Shown here: positions 47,042 to 61,450 of the stretch, in pieces
Numbering within the stretch: position 1 is the stretch's first letter
Layout of the letters: every line of letters begins with the position of its first letter
Assembly (NCBI GenBank): GCA_034440635.1
Contig: JAOTON010001531.1
Location: forward strand, 558,001 to 622,000
Direction of reading: 5' to 3'
DNA: 64,000 bases
Source: Lepas anatifera
Lineage: Eukaryota > Arthropoda > Thecostraca > Lepadidae
The notes under the pieces: generated by a model
Seen by the model: only the letters and a program-made list of their open reading frames with translations
What the model was told of the DNA's origin: nothing
Databases searched by the model: none
Translations under genes and position numbers: made by a program

Positions 47042-50000
47042 TGTGCCCACGTCACATCCACAGCATACCGCCGACATTTCTCCGACCCAACAGCTACATT
47101 ATTGGCGGCGGCCGGCCCAATCAGCGCTGCTGCCGGGCCGTGACACCGTGACCCGGCGCCGTTACGCTGGTGACAGCGGTGGGTACGACGGTGTCACGAC
47201 TCGGCCCGTAACGATCCCACGGCCCCTCAGTGGGGCAGGGCGGGGTCGTGGTACGGCGCGATAAGCAGCGATGAGTCGCCGAGTCTGTCGACCTCGCATG
47301 TGAGGCGCGTTGGAAACTGCTGGTGATGGCGCGCTGGGACAGGCCGCGTTTTAGCCGCTGTGGGTGGCTGCCATTTCTGATTCTGTTCATATCGGTGAGT
47401 GTGAAGTGTTTAGTATATGAATTTCATCGTCGTTAGCGTTTTGTTGGCGTATTTACGGCTAAGCTCACTCCACGCCGAATGTCAATGTGCGCTTGAATTG
47501 TGGGTGAAATATTTTTGGAAACTCCAGTAAGCACCCTGTGGTTTACGGTTGGGAGAGCGGTTGAAAATAAATCTTGTTGTAAATTAGTTCGTGCATTGGG
47601 TGCGAAACGGCACTCCCGTAAGTGGTGTTTAGCGGCGGGGAAATGGTTGGGGTGGGCGACCGGGCTACATGACTGTTTTTTTATGTGCGAGAATGGCTGT
47701 GCGCACCTGATGTTACTTGTCATGTAATTCCTGCCCTCTCATTTGACGTTGTGTTTAATTCCATGCACTTCTTTTTACTTTCATTGGTGGGGTTGACGGC
47801 CTCTTACTCCAGTTACAACGAGGCTAAATCGCTTTGGGATAATCCTCTCTCACAGTTCACCGAAGCGAGTTTCGCTGGCACCTGACATCTTTTTTGCAGT
47901 GGTTATTATCTGTCTGAACAGGCCCTAATTGGTCACTGCAACCACGAGCGGAGCGGATTAGTAGCATGCTTGATTGGCATGCGCCTCGGGCAGATCTCCG
48001 CCGCGGAGGTGCCTTCTGCACAGCAGCACGTTCATCTCGCAGCAGGAGTTGCAGCCGTCATTAGCGAGGATTACTGGCACAAAACCCACTCAGCAGTTGT
48101 ACTGCGGTTAGGCTGCTAATTCAAATTTCTGCTGATAATCCCACGTAATAAGCCGAAATTAGCCGCGCAAATTTAGTGGGCGCCGGCTATTGGCCTGCTT
48201 TCCCTGAACAAAAGCAGCCTTCCTGCGAAACACATTATATATACTTTGTGGTGCAGAGCTCAGCTCAAGAGTTAGTAGCTGAATAGGAAGTCTCATGCTC
48301 AGTCTAGGGGTTAGTATAAATTCACCTGTAACCCATTGTGCCTAAATCACTCCCCATTCAAACCCGGGCCCGGCTGTGATCATGTCTGATCCGACTGGGA
48401 TGTGCTCCGACACGGTGTGGCCAGATTCCGACCCCGTAGCCTGACCTCTGAACCAACGTCTGACCCTGCACGCTCTCCCAGTGGCGGATCCAGGGAGGGG
48501 AAAGCAAGCATTTCTCAAACTCCCCACTTTTCTTAAATTTCCTTCAAAATATTGCATTGTTTTGGTTCCTGTTGCCTCCCCCTCGCTTTCACCATAAACA
48601 GTCTACTGAATTGAGCACCGCTGTTTCCTCTCCCGAAGCTGGTTTTTGTTGTGTATCGACTGCAGCGGAATCGGTGTCACGAAGCCGAGGTCGATACCAT
48701 CACCACTTGTCACGAATGGGGCCGTTGCTGTCGACGCCCTGAGCCGAGTACCGGCGTATCGTAGGGGTCACTGCCGGGTCACACCCCGCCGCGAAGGCTT
48801 GTTAGTGGTTAGTGGATTTCTGCCGGGGAAGTGACGGCTAGATCAGTTCAGGTCAAAGCTCAATAGTTTGAAGTATTCGATGGGGAGTCTGGATTCAGTC
48901 TTGTTTTTACCATCATATTTGGATATTTTTCGGATTCCTGGCTAACGCCATTTCTGTATAAGGATTCATGGGGTTTTTAGAGAAGTGTTGAACTTTGACT
49001 TATCTGGCAAAGCCTTTGGTGTTGTGGCTTGGGAGTGCGTATCTGCTGTAGGTTTTGGGGATGTGCTATGGTGTCAGTCGGCATCTGCCTCTCCTTCCAC
49101 ATTCTATCTGTCGCCGTTGAGAAGCTCCATCGGTGTCGCAGCCGTCTGTTTGCACCGTTGCTATACACTGCTGCCACAATGCCCCGGGGCGGCGGCGAGG
49201 TCCCAGGAGGTCGGCAGACTGATTGAACTCTCTCAGAAGCCAGACTCCGGGGGGTGCGATGGAAGCCAGGCGCAGCGGCTGACGCTGCGATTAATTAGAT
49301 AGCCTCGTCAGATAGCTTCTGTGGAAATTGCTGCGATGGTTCGCTCCGATCGTCCCCGTGGAAATTGCTGGTCGGTGCCGGAGAATTACGGGCGCTGTTA
49401 GTGTGCTGAGCGGGGGGTCGCGGTTCTCTCCCCGGATCCTGCATGGTGATGAAGGTTCAGCTGCCCTGAAGCGGTCCTTTGGTGTCCTCCTTGACAGGGG
49501 AATCACCCCCGGGGGGCTGTGAGTTTGTCCACGAGTGCCATTATCACTGGGAAATCTGAAACGATGAAATTTATACGCCGTTGGGCGTCCGTTGTGGTCA
49601 GGGTTCTCATTCAGTTCTGATCAGGTTCTCATTCAGTTTGATAACTCTATTTTAGGACACTTGTCAAAAGAATCGTGCCCCAGTGGCAGTTATCCGCTGC
49701 CCGTACACCGAAGGAAAATTGTACCCTGTGTGTGTAAGGTTTTAGGGCCATTCCGAATTTGTCTTTGTGCGGTTCCTAAAAATGGTTTCTTCATCACGGA
49801 CTGCTAAGGGTAGATTTTTCAATGACTTATCGGATCCAATTAAAAGTGAAATGAGACCACTTTAGTAACTAGATTTATGGTCATGTTCATCTAAATGAGT
49901 TCGATATAATCGTATCTGAATGAAGCGCTCTAGATTTAAACGGTAGCTATTGTAGCTAGATTTCCGTTAACACAGGCCGGCGCCTTCAGATGCAGCACTT

Positions 50001-51575
50001 GTGGGGTCTGGGCGGGAGGAGGGGGAAGGGGCGCCAGATCGAAGCGCCGACGGTTACTCCGCGGCCGGCTAAATTGGATGAGCACCCCCAATGGCTTCCT
50101 AAGCTGGCGGGGCGGGCGCTGAGAGGTGAAATCGACGGCGCTGCGTGCTGCCGAGGTCGGCAGATGGCGCCCCGGGGGCAGCCGTGAAGCCCTCTGGTGG
50201 GGGCAGCACGCGAGCCAGCCCGCCGCTCCCCCAATGGCTTGGTAGTGATTCGCAATGGCTGCGGTGCAGCGGAGTGGTGGAAAATTGAAAATAGGTGATC
50301 AAAGCTGAAAATGAAAGTCTTAGTAATGTGACTTGTCGACTGTATTAATATGATGTGCATCATTCTTTTCGTTTGCATTTCAACCGACTTGGATAGTAGA
50401 CATGCCACCGGCACGGTTTGTGGAAATCCATTAGTGTTTCCAGGAGAGAGTTGGAAAGGCCGGCACGGCTGGCTCTGATGCTGGAGATGGCTGGATTTAT
50501 TGAATCTCGACCGGAGCTCGTAAGCCGCCACCGTGTAACAATGTATGACCTCACCGCTCGTTTCGTGCCGCCCGCCGCTTATCCGCGCCAATATACGATC
50601 CGTCGGCGGGAGGATCCCTGGCATTCGTGGCACGTGCGCAGGCCTTTGTGTGGCTGTGGGTGGGGCAGATATAGCTTGCTTTCGTCTCGCCATATCTCCA
50701 AGGCCGGTTCCTGGCCAGGTCTTTGGAGACTTTGAGCACCAGTATTATGATTTCTAAAATCATGAATGTCTGTGTTACTAATTAATACAGTTGGTTCATA
50801 GGCGCCATCGTGGCTGTTCTCCCCTCGGTGCTGCCCTGGGTCCGGGCCTGCATATGTCCGTGAGCGCACGTGAGCTGTCTATTGTGTTGGAGCAGAATCA
50901 GATAGGAGGCGGCGGCAATGCCGCGGCTGATGCGGTCGGAATATTGCCCTCTGTTGAAGAGTTAAGCCTGCCTCGGCTGGCGAGGGCTGGGATCAGTCAA
51001 TGCCATTGAAGCGGCGGCTCAGTGAGTGCTTTGTTGAAAGGACGTTTAAGAGGATGATCAGCCGAAAGGCGTTTTATAATCGCTCAGCGATCGGGGGTTG
51101 GTTTGCAGAGATTCTTTGATTACTTGCAGTCGTGAATCCTCAATAATGGATCCGTCATTGTGAAGGAGTTTTTGCAAGTTTTTTTTCTAGCTTTGTATGC
51201 ATTGTTTGGGAATTTGTGGTTGGCGATTTCGCTTTAGTCTGCTTCCTCAACAAGATGGAGTTGTGTTCCACTGTGATCTGACGGCCCGTAGGCCGTGGCT
51301 GGCGGTGTGGCATGGTGTCGTCGCTGACGGCCTGTTTGGAAGGCGGATGCGGCGCCGCAGAACAATGCCGCTCCGCCTCCGCTCGGCTGGAGGGCTGGCA
51401 ATTACCGACGACTGCTGGGAGGACTGGCGAGAGCGTATGGAGCACGGCACGATGAATGGGCCTAAATTGAATATAGACACGATAGAGCAATTCCTTGCCT
51501 TTGCTGACCAAAACCGGGAAGGGCCCTGAATCACGAAGCAAACGTTAAGCAATTATAGCTCAAGCTCTAAGTTAT

Positions 51576-51762
51576 GAATAGTCCTAAAAATAGCCGTCTT
51601 ACATTCATACTATATATTGAAGAAGGCCAAGATAATAAACAATATTTCGAATACGATTCTTTGTCAAGTTTTAGGAGTCGTATTTAAAATATTGTTTATT
51701 GTCTTGGCCTTTTCTCTTCAATATATACTATGAATGTAAGACGGTTATGTTTAGGACTATTC
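51576..51762. mobile_element. AT-rich foldback element (187-bp hairpin)
   Basis: Two arms of about 82 bases, beginning GAATAGTCCTAAA and ending TTTAGGACTATTC, are roughly 90% complementary by eye and separated by about 20 bases. It is far more AT-rich than its surroundings. There is no coding capacity and I see no certain target duplication. A foldback MITE is the likeliest identity; it is longer than a typical animal pre-miRNA hairpin. Confidence 0.85.
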
Positions 51763-53679
51763 ACAATGACAGCATTCCACCTTTTAATCTCCAGTCTTAG
51801 AAAAGCTCTAAGCTGCCGTTTCAACAGACACTAGTTTCGTGGCACATGTATTCCTGGATAAGATTCCAGTCGCTCTGGCGTGTGGCGCGGATTTTGGCGA
51901 GGGCAGCGCTGTTGCCTGCCGGGGGCACAGGGCGGAGACGGATGAGCTGCGCCGCGTTTGTCTCCGCCACGTGCCGCGACGTTGCCGACGCGCCTCGCTG
52001 CTAACAAGCGGCGCCGGCGTCGCTGCTCAGCAGTGAAAAATCCCGCGACAACGACGGCGCGCGCTCGGGCGTGGCGGCCGCCTCCGTCACGCCTGCTGTG
52101 TGACCGTCACGCGTGTGACGCTGTGGTCGTCACGGCGTGACGCTGCCTGTGGTTGTGTGATGCCAGTTGGCTGCTCAGGATGGTGTGACTGCTGTGGGAG
52201 CTTCAGGATGTGACGGCTGCCACCGACTTTGTCAGAGACGCGGCAAAGCTGCTGACGGTGGTGTAGAATTTCTGTGTTAGACAGATGGGTTTTCCTGGGG
52301 AAGGGGGTACATGTTCTCGCCCCTTCCTGCCCTTCGCAGACTTGGGGCGAGCTAGGGGCTCAACCCTACCCTATATTTACCCAGAATAACCTATTACTAT
52401 GTTATTTCATTGAGTACTCAGAAACTTTGTGGGAGAGGTTGTGAGTCCTCCGGGCGCCCCTTTCTTGTATCCGTCGCTGGATCCCAATATGTTAGTAAGT
52501 TTTCAGCCAAATTAAGGAGAACATCATCGTGTCGGAAGTGTGAGCTAAAGCCATCAAGGGGTTCATATCCGAAGGGGAATGGGACTCTGGAAACCGGCTG
52601 TCTGCCGTCCTAGATTCCGCACTGAGGGAGGGGATGGCAGCGGCAGCACCCCTTTCGGCGCCAGTCCCTGTCACCCACTTCACTTTTTATGACCAGGTGT
52701 AACCGTAGCTTGTTGGCGGGTTGTTGCAACAATGGTGTTTTGTATGGGTACATGGCAACCGGCTAACCTGCAACATGCTTCAAAAATGTCCGGACATGCG
52801 CGACTCGTGACGTCAGAATTCAGGGACCCGATCGAGGCTAGTCACGTTGTGCAGTGTTTTTTCATCAATATGCGAACGCCAGGAAAATGGCGGCGGTGCG
52901 GCTGTTATAACCAGGATGCGCTGACGGAGGCCTCGGCTCGCGTGTGGTCAGCCCACCGCGGCGCTAGCGCTGGTCCATGTCACTAATTCAGTGCCCTGTC
53001 ACCGGTTTTTAGTATGTGGTAAGCGACGCTGTCGTGACCAGAGTGGTATGTGTTGGCCACTTGGGTGGCATTAGTAATCCATGCTCATGACGGACCGTCA
53101 GAGTTTTAGTAGGCGCGGCCAGCGTCCACATTGTGTGCCTGGAATTCGTAGCGGTTGAGGGGTGACAGGCATCTCAAGATATGGCCCCGTTTCAGCCGCG
53201 CGGCTGATCTCTCGAATAGCTGTGCTAATGTAGGGGGAGGGGTGTCCAGAAATAAGAGTTGGATTATGTCAATGAAAAGTCGACACCCATTTGGTATTCA
53301 GGTCAACATGGCCTCTGTCTTGTTCAGGTTTACAGTAAGAACCATGTGTTTCAGAGTTGAGGGTTCTGTTGAGAATGGTCCTGTTTTGCTGGAAGCAGTC
53401 AAAGATGTGTGCGGGGTTATATCGACCCCGATATTTATCGGGCCAGGGGTCCGACCCGGGGTTGATGGGGCTGAGGCTGATGGAATGGGGTTGAAGCTGA
53501 CCTACCTGCGAAGCGGACAGGGTTGCCTCAGAACACGCTCATGTATACAGCTGGGTTCTGAGGCGGCTGGTCTGGTTAGTTTCTGGTGTTTTTAAGAGGG
53601 AGCGATTTATTAGTCATAACCGCAAGACTTCCCGGCCCGTCAAGACGGGCAGAGAAATTACGATCGATTGGTTGCCGTT

Positions 53680-53770
53680 TCGTCATCGGTACGTTTTTTC
53701 ATCGGTATGTTTGTCAATCGGTACGTTCCGCCATCTTTCCATCGTCGTTCCGCCATCGGTCCGTTATAGC
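53680..53770. repeat. Short degenerate repeats of CATCGGTACGTT
   Basis: CATCGGTACGTT, CATCGGTATGTT, AATCGGTACGTTCCGCCATC and CGTTCCGCCATCGGTCCGTT follow each other with small spacers. No function is inferred. Confidence 0.65.
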
Positions 53771-54727
53771 ACGGGCTAGGGACGTGTCGTGCTCACCGCT
53801 TGTACTTGTGAAGTTTATTACATGGTTAGTGTTGGAACCTGCCGATATCTACCCAATTCCGACACATAAGCGGATTTGTCTTATCCTCTTTTTATGAACT
53901 GTCGCTAATTTGAACACAAGCAGCCACTTCAGTTCAGGATCTGCCCTGAGACTTCGGGTCGAAAATAGTCCTAAAAGACCAGTTTGGCTGATGTTTGGGC
54001 AGTGCATGAACGAGGAACATGGCAAGATTGCTGAATCAATTCGCCCATCTAGTTAGGAATTGGCCAACGCCATCAGCTGCGCAGAGGTGCCGTAGTGACG
54101 GACAGCGTCAGAAGCTCTTGGTCGAGGGGCGCGACGGTTTCTGTGTCTCTATACCAGGCAGTTGGACCGGCCTCGTCGCCGCCTGGGAACCGCTACTGGA
54201 GGAAACTGCACCATTAGGATTCCACAATGCCGTCCGCGGTTGGAGTCTCCGCGGTCGGAGTTTGCGGTCTCCAGCGGAAGCGGTCCAGTTACCTTCCAGT
54301 GCGGGGGTGTGGTGTAGAAGCTGGACCCGCCTGGAGCCTGAGGCACGCCTTCCAGTCCTGCGCATGGACGGATCCAGGACTCTGACGGAGGACACCTCGA
54401 CAGGGATCGCCACATGGATAAGAGGCTAGGTGTTGGTGGCTACGTAGATAAGAGGGGGCCAGGTTTTGGTGGCTCACTCGGGAAAACATGCATCTTGGAG
54501 GTGCAGCGTTGCAAGGGGTGGCGATTCCAGGCGTGGGGGCATCACTGCTCCCTGGGGGCGGGGTGGCGGGGTGCGGCCCGTGCCTGGATCTGCCCCTGTG
54601 TGCGGCCATCAATCGGCTGGGAGCCGATCAGTGCCGCCGCCCCGGTCGGTTTGGCGGTGGGCCGCTGGGGGGCGCCTGAGGCGGCGCGGCGCCCGCCGAC
54701 GGCAGCCGTGTCGAAAATGAGCACCGG

Positions 54728-54772
54728 TTGTGGTCGGGCTGTGGTCGGGCTGTGGTTGGGCTGTGGTCGGTG
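54728..54772. repeat. 11-bp tandem repeat
   Basis: GTGGTCGGGCT occurs in tandem about four times, with one T variant (GTGGTTGGGCT). Confidence 0.8.
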
Positions 54773-57229
54773 GCGGTGAGCCGGAGGGAAATGGCTTCTG
54801 GGCTGACGCTGGAGCGTGTGGCCAGCCGAGGCCACCGAGGGAAGTAGCCGTGGTCAGCGACCGGATGCCAGGTCTGGAGTTGTGTGGATGTGGTTTTCAC
54901 TCTCCTGTTCTGATGTGTTCATGCGTTCTCTGAGCTTACACCGAGTTTCCAGGCGGTGCTACTGCTTGTGGCTGTGTCACTGATAGTACAGTGTGATGAC
55001 GTCCATTTTCCACGCTCGGCAGTATGACTCTGCCTTTTCTAACAAAGCCCCATCACTCGGAGGCCCCAGGGGTGACCTCCCTTCCCACCTGAGACCATAC
55101 GACCGGCGGCGTTACCGGTGGTGGTCGTGATTACCCTCCGCTGACGGGCGGGCCGTGCGTGACAGAGGACCAGGTTGCGTGCCGCCGCCGCGCCGCTGGT
55201 AATGGGTGCCGTCGGCGCCACCGCGGCCAACGTGGTGCAGCACGGCTGTTACCGCGGCATATGCGGCGCACTGGCGTGACGACCAGGAGTGATCACTTCT
55301 CCAACATGTCAGGCTATTCAATTGTGCATGCGACGAGGGAGAACGCCTGGCGCTGTAGCGAGTACTTGCGGTATTTCCGAAGGAGCAGAGTAGTTGTCAG
55401 TCGACACACTTGGATCAGTATTTTCACGGTTTTTGTGGTGTAATGGTGTTTGGTTTTGTTGGTTTGGTTTCCTGCCCACGTGTCTCCGCACTTCCTGTAT
55501 CCACCGCGCACGCAGAGCTTCTGATCCACTTCCCGGCCGCGTGGAGCTCTGAGGAAGTCGCTCCCCTCCCCCTCATTGTGGCCGGTTTAGGCAGGGGGGC
55601 CGGACGCCTGGCGCCACCGTCTTATCAGTGGGCGCCAGGGGAGTGTCGTGACCCGCCTGCCCCCCCCCCCACCACAGTCATTACTGAGTCACAGGGGAGG
55701 TCGAAATGGCTGGTGCGTTCCTTTGAACTCGGAACCCCCACTGGCACTGCGGACAGTGTGGACGAAATTATGAACGCTTATCGCCTGACTTGAAGTAAGG
55801 TGTCACACTTACAAACCAGTGGCAACCGTTGTGAATTGTTTCAAGGGCTTGTCAGAAGGAAAATTGTTTTTATAGTGTTTTGTCACAGTCACAGTCGTGT
55901 CCGAAAAGAATTGAGATGTTCTTTAAAAACCTTGTTTTCTAAGCTTGTATTGAGCCATCGTTTCATGGATAAGTTAAGTTTTCTCGTGTTACGTTTGCAT
56001 TGGTAGCCCAGTTTTTACCAGCTGAGCTGAATTGTAGAGTTCTGCACCAAGTAAACAGAGACGTACGTGCCCTAGATCAGAGCCAATAATGACGGGGGTG
56101 CGTGCCCCCACCCACCCTCCCCTCCCTGAAGCGGCGATAGTAATGATATGATTACCTGTTCATTCTGACAAACCCTGGAGTGCTTTTGTCATGTTGTAGC
56201 TCCTGTGCTTCGCCCGGTTTGGACGTTTTGGAAGGGTGCGTTCTGACAGTTAAGTTTTAACTCATCCGCAGTTCTTACAACGTTGCATTCCGGTGGTATG
56301 ATCCTTTCTCGTCTGGTTTCCCTGGTACATACCTTGCGCTTCGTCCGTAGCATCTTTTACCGATACATCCTCGGGTACGGTCTCTGACATCGCTGCCTGT
56401 GCCTTTTTGTGCCGGGGGCGACCACCACGTCTAATTGGCATGCAGTGGGCCGTGAACGATACACATCCGCACTGCCGCCCCCTCCTCCTGCCGGCTCCGA
56501 GGAGCGGGGATGGGGCTCAGTCACGCACCGAGTCCCCCGTGACCGGGGGGACCAGTCACGTGGCATTCAGAGCACGCAGCGACGCTGACAACGGCCGCTG
56601 AGAGGCGACCGGCGTATCTCCGCTTCCATCTGCGGGCCGTGACGACAAGCATGCTATGTCAGCGAGTGTCGGTGCGCGCGCGGGGCTCTTGTGTGGGACC
56701 ACCTCCGCGCCGGAGACTTGTGAAAGGGGAGGGATAAGGCTACGGCTTCTGCCAGCTCCAGTTTTGATGTATTTGAACTGTGTCTGTGGAAGGTACCGCC
56801 ACGCTGGTGCTTTCTGTCAGTCGCTGTGGTGGGGCTGACTAATGTTGCCATGGTAACGGAAGCTGAAAGCGACACAGGCGGAATGGATGGCCACCTTTGA
56901 CCTGGACGGGTGACCTGCGCATTAGGGACCGCGCCGAACGTGTCTGGGAAAGGAAGGCTCAATGGAACAGGGTTATCAATTACCGACGGCTGTGCTAGTT
57001 TGGGGAGAGTGATGGTGCCATCAGGCACTTTGATTGCGGCACACTCGCGGCGGGAGGCGCAGGAATGAAGGCGTGTTCAGCAACTGGACCCGAAACGTTT
57101 TCGGGGACAGGAAGGATCGGTGGTGTTTTCGTCCTCCTGTTTGTTAGATGGTATGACTGTCTAGGTTTGTTGGGGACTAGGGATGTCAACCTCGCCCTGT
57201 AGCTTCAAAATACACCTGAACTCCCCTAG

Positions 57230-60131
<2,902 letters not shown>

Positions 60132-61022
60132 TGTCTCCGGGCGGGAGGTGGCCGCGCTGGAAGTGCACGTGCGTGGACACTGGAGGGATTGGATGGCTGA
60201 CTGGCTGGACTGACGTGGCCGCCCAGATGTGATGTGTGGTGTGGACTGTTCTGTTGCGGTGGTGTGCCGGGCCTCGGTGGGGCTGACTCTGACCCAGTGA
60301 TATCAAAGTGAAAGACAGAGGTGTGTGGAAGGTGCTGACTGTCGACTGAGTGGAGTGTTGATCGCTGGCTGAAGCATAGTCTGTGTGGATGGACGCTGGA
60401 TCTGTACGAACGGAGGGGTGAATCCAGACCGACTGACGTCTGACGGATGAATCTATGGCAACTGATGGCTGATGGGCGAATCTTGACCGGAATATGGCTA
60501 AAATCGTGACAATAGTTTATTGGCCAGAATCGCCTCAGTCTGGAGTTGCGTGTCTGCTTGCGGGGAACACAGTGGGATGGGCCCCCTGGGCGATCGGAGG
60601 GACCCCTGGGATCTGCCCCTGAGTGACAGTGGAAAATAGAATGAATCAACGTGTAGGTGTGATAGAGGTAAAGTGTGGCCTCCCACGGGGAGTTAGACTG
60701 AGGCGTTAGGGGATGACGTCACGTCTGTTTTAGAGGTTCTCGAGTGCTTGGACTGTGCGTGTGATAGCTGGGAGTGGTGGGGCGCGGGATCACTAGGCTG
60801 TTGTTGATTTCGGTTGTGCTGTGCCATGGACGGGCCATTAGTTTTACTGGGTAACGACAGCCCTGGGCTGGGCACGGTTCGATTCCAGGGGACTGCTGAT
60901 TTTAGAGGGTCGGGCAGAGCTGCGGGTCTGCGCTGTTGCGAGTCCGGAGGGGGCGGTGCGAGTGCGAGTTTGTGTTTCTGCGAGTGCGAGTGCTGCCGAC
61001 TGGTGTGAGAACGTGAACAAAC

Positions 61023-61030
61023 TGTATATA
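61023..61030 (+). promoter_or_regulatory. Pumilio-type element in gro 3' UTR
   Basis: TGTATATA matches the UGUANAUA consensus bound by PUF-family RNA-binding proteins. Position within the 3' UTR fits, but a single 8-base match is weak evidence. Confidence 0.4.
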
Positions 61031-61425
61031 TTCCAGTGTTAAAGCAGGGGATGGTGGGGATATAGTCTGCGAATGGAGGGCCGACTGATGAAGGCACACG
61101 TGTTTGAGGCCTCCGTGAAAGATTGTATCATGGACCTGTCGCGAATAAGAACGTCTGTCCTGTGAGGACATTGAACCCAGCCCTCTGACTTTGATTTTGT
61201 TTATGGTTATTGTCACCCAGTACAAACAGTGTCTATTTAGGGGTATCTCAACCTCAGTGTGAAAGAGCAGGAGAGAACGTGTGAGACCGGGGCAGGCGCC
61301 CTGTGTGAGAGGTGAGAGTTGCTCTCACCCTGTGAGTGTGTGGGAGGATTGACAGGGGCGATCTCTTCCCTCAGTAAAGCTGTCAGAGCGGGAGTTACAG
61401 GCGGGCCCCGTGGGACCTCTGTGTA

Positions 61426-61431
61426 AATAAA
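61426..61431 (+). terminator. gro: Polyadenylation signal of gro
   Basis: Canonical AATAAA about 1.3 kb after the stop codon, followed within about 25 bases by a GT-rich tract (TCTGTCTGTCTGTCTGTGCG), the usual downstream element. It is the only well-formed signal I noticed in this 3' UTR. Confidence 0.8.
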
Positions 61432-61450
61432 CGGAGAACAAGAGCCTCTG

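Larger units (their letters stand above)
60132..61450 (+). other. gro: gro 3' untranslated region
   Basis: About 1.3 kb from the stop codon to just beyond the AATAAA at 61426. It contains three TGTGAT words (60228, 60658, 60760; K-box type) and a Pumilio-type TGTATATA at 61023-61030. A short GAGTGCGAGT repeat is at about 60955-60995. The exact cleavage point cannot be read from the sequence, and antisense open frames here have no recognisable family. Confidence 0.75.

Noticed and set aside
48479..48540. Third full hAT-type MITE starting CAGTGGCGGATCCAGG
   Set aside because: Only one terminus is visible. I found no matching inverted end or target duplication within the next kilobase, so it is at most a lone end.
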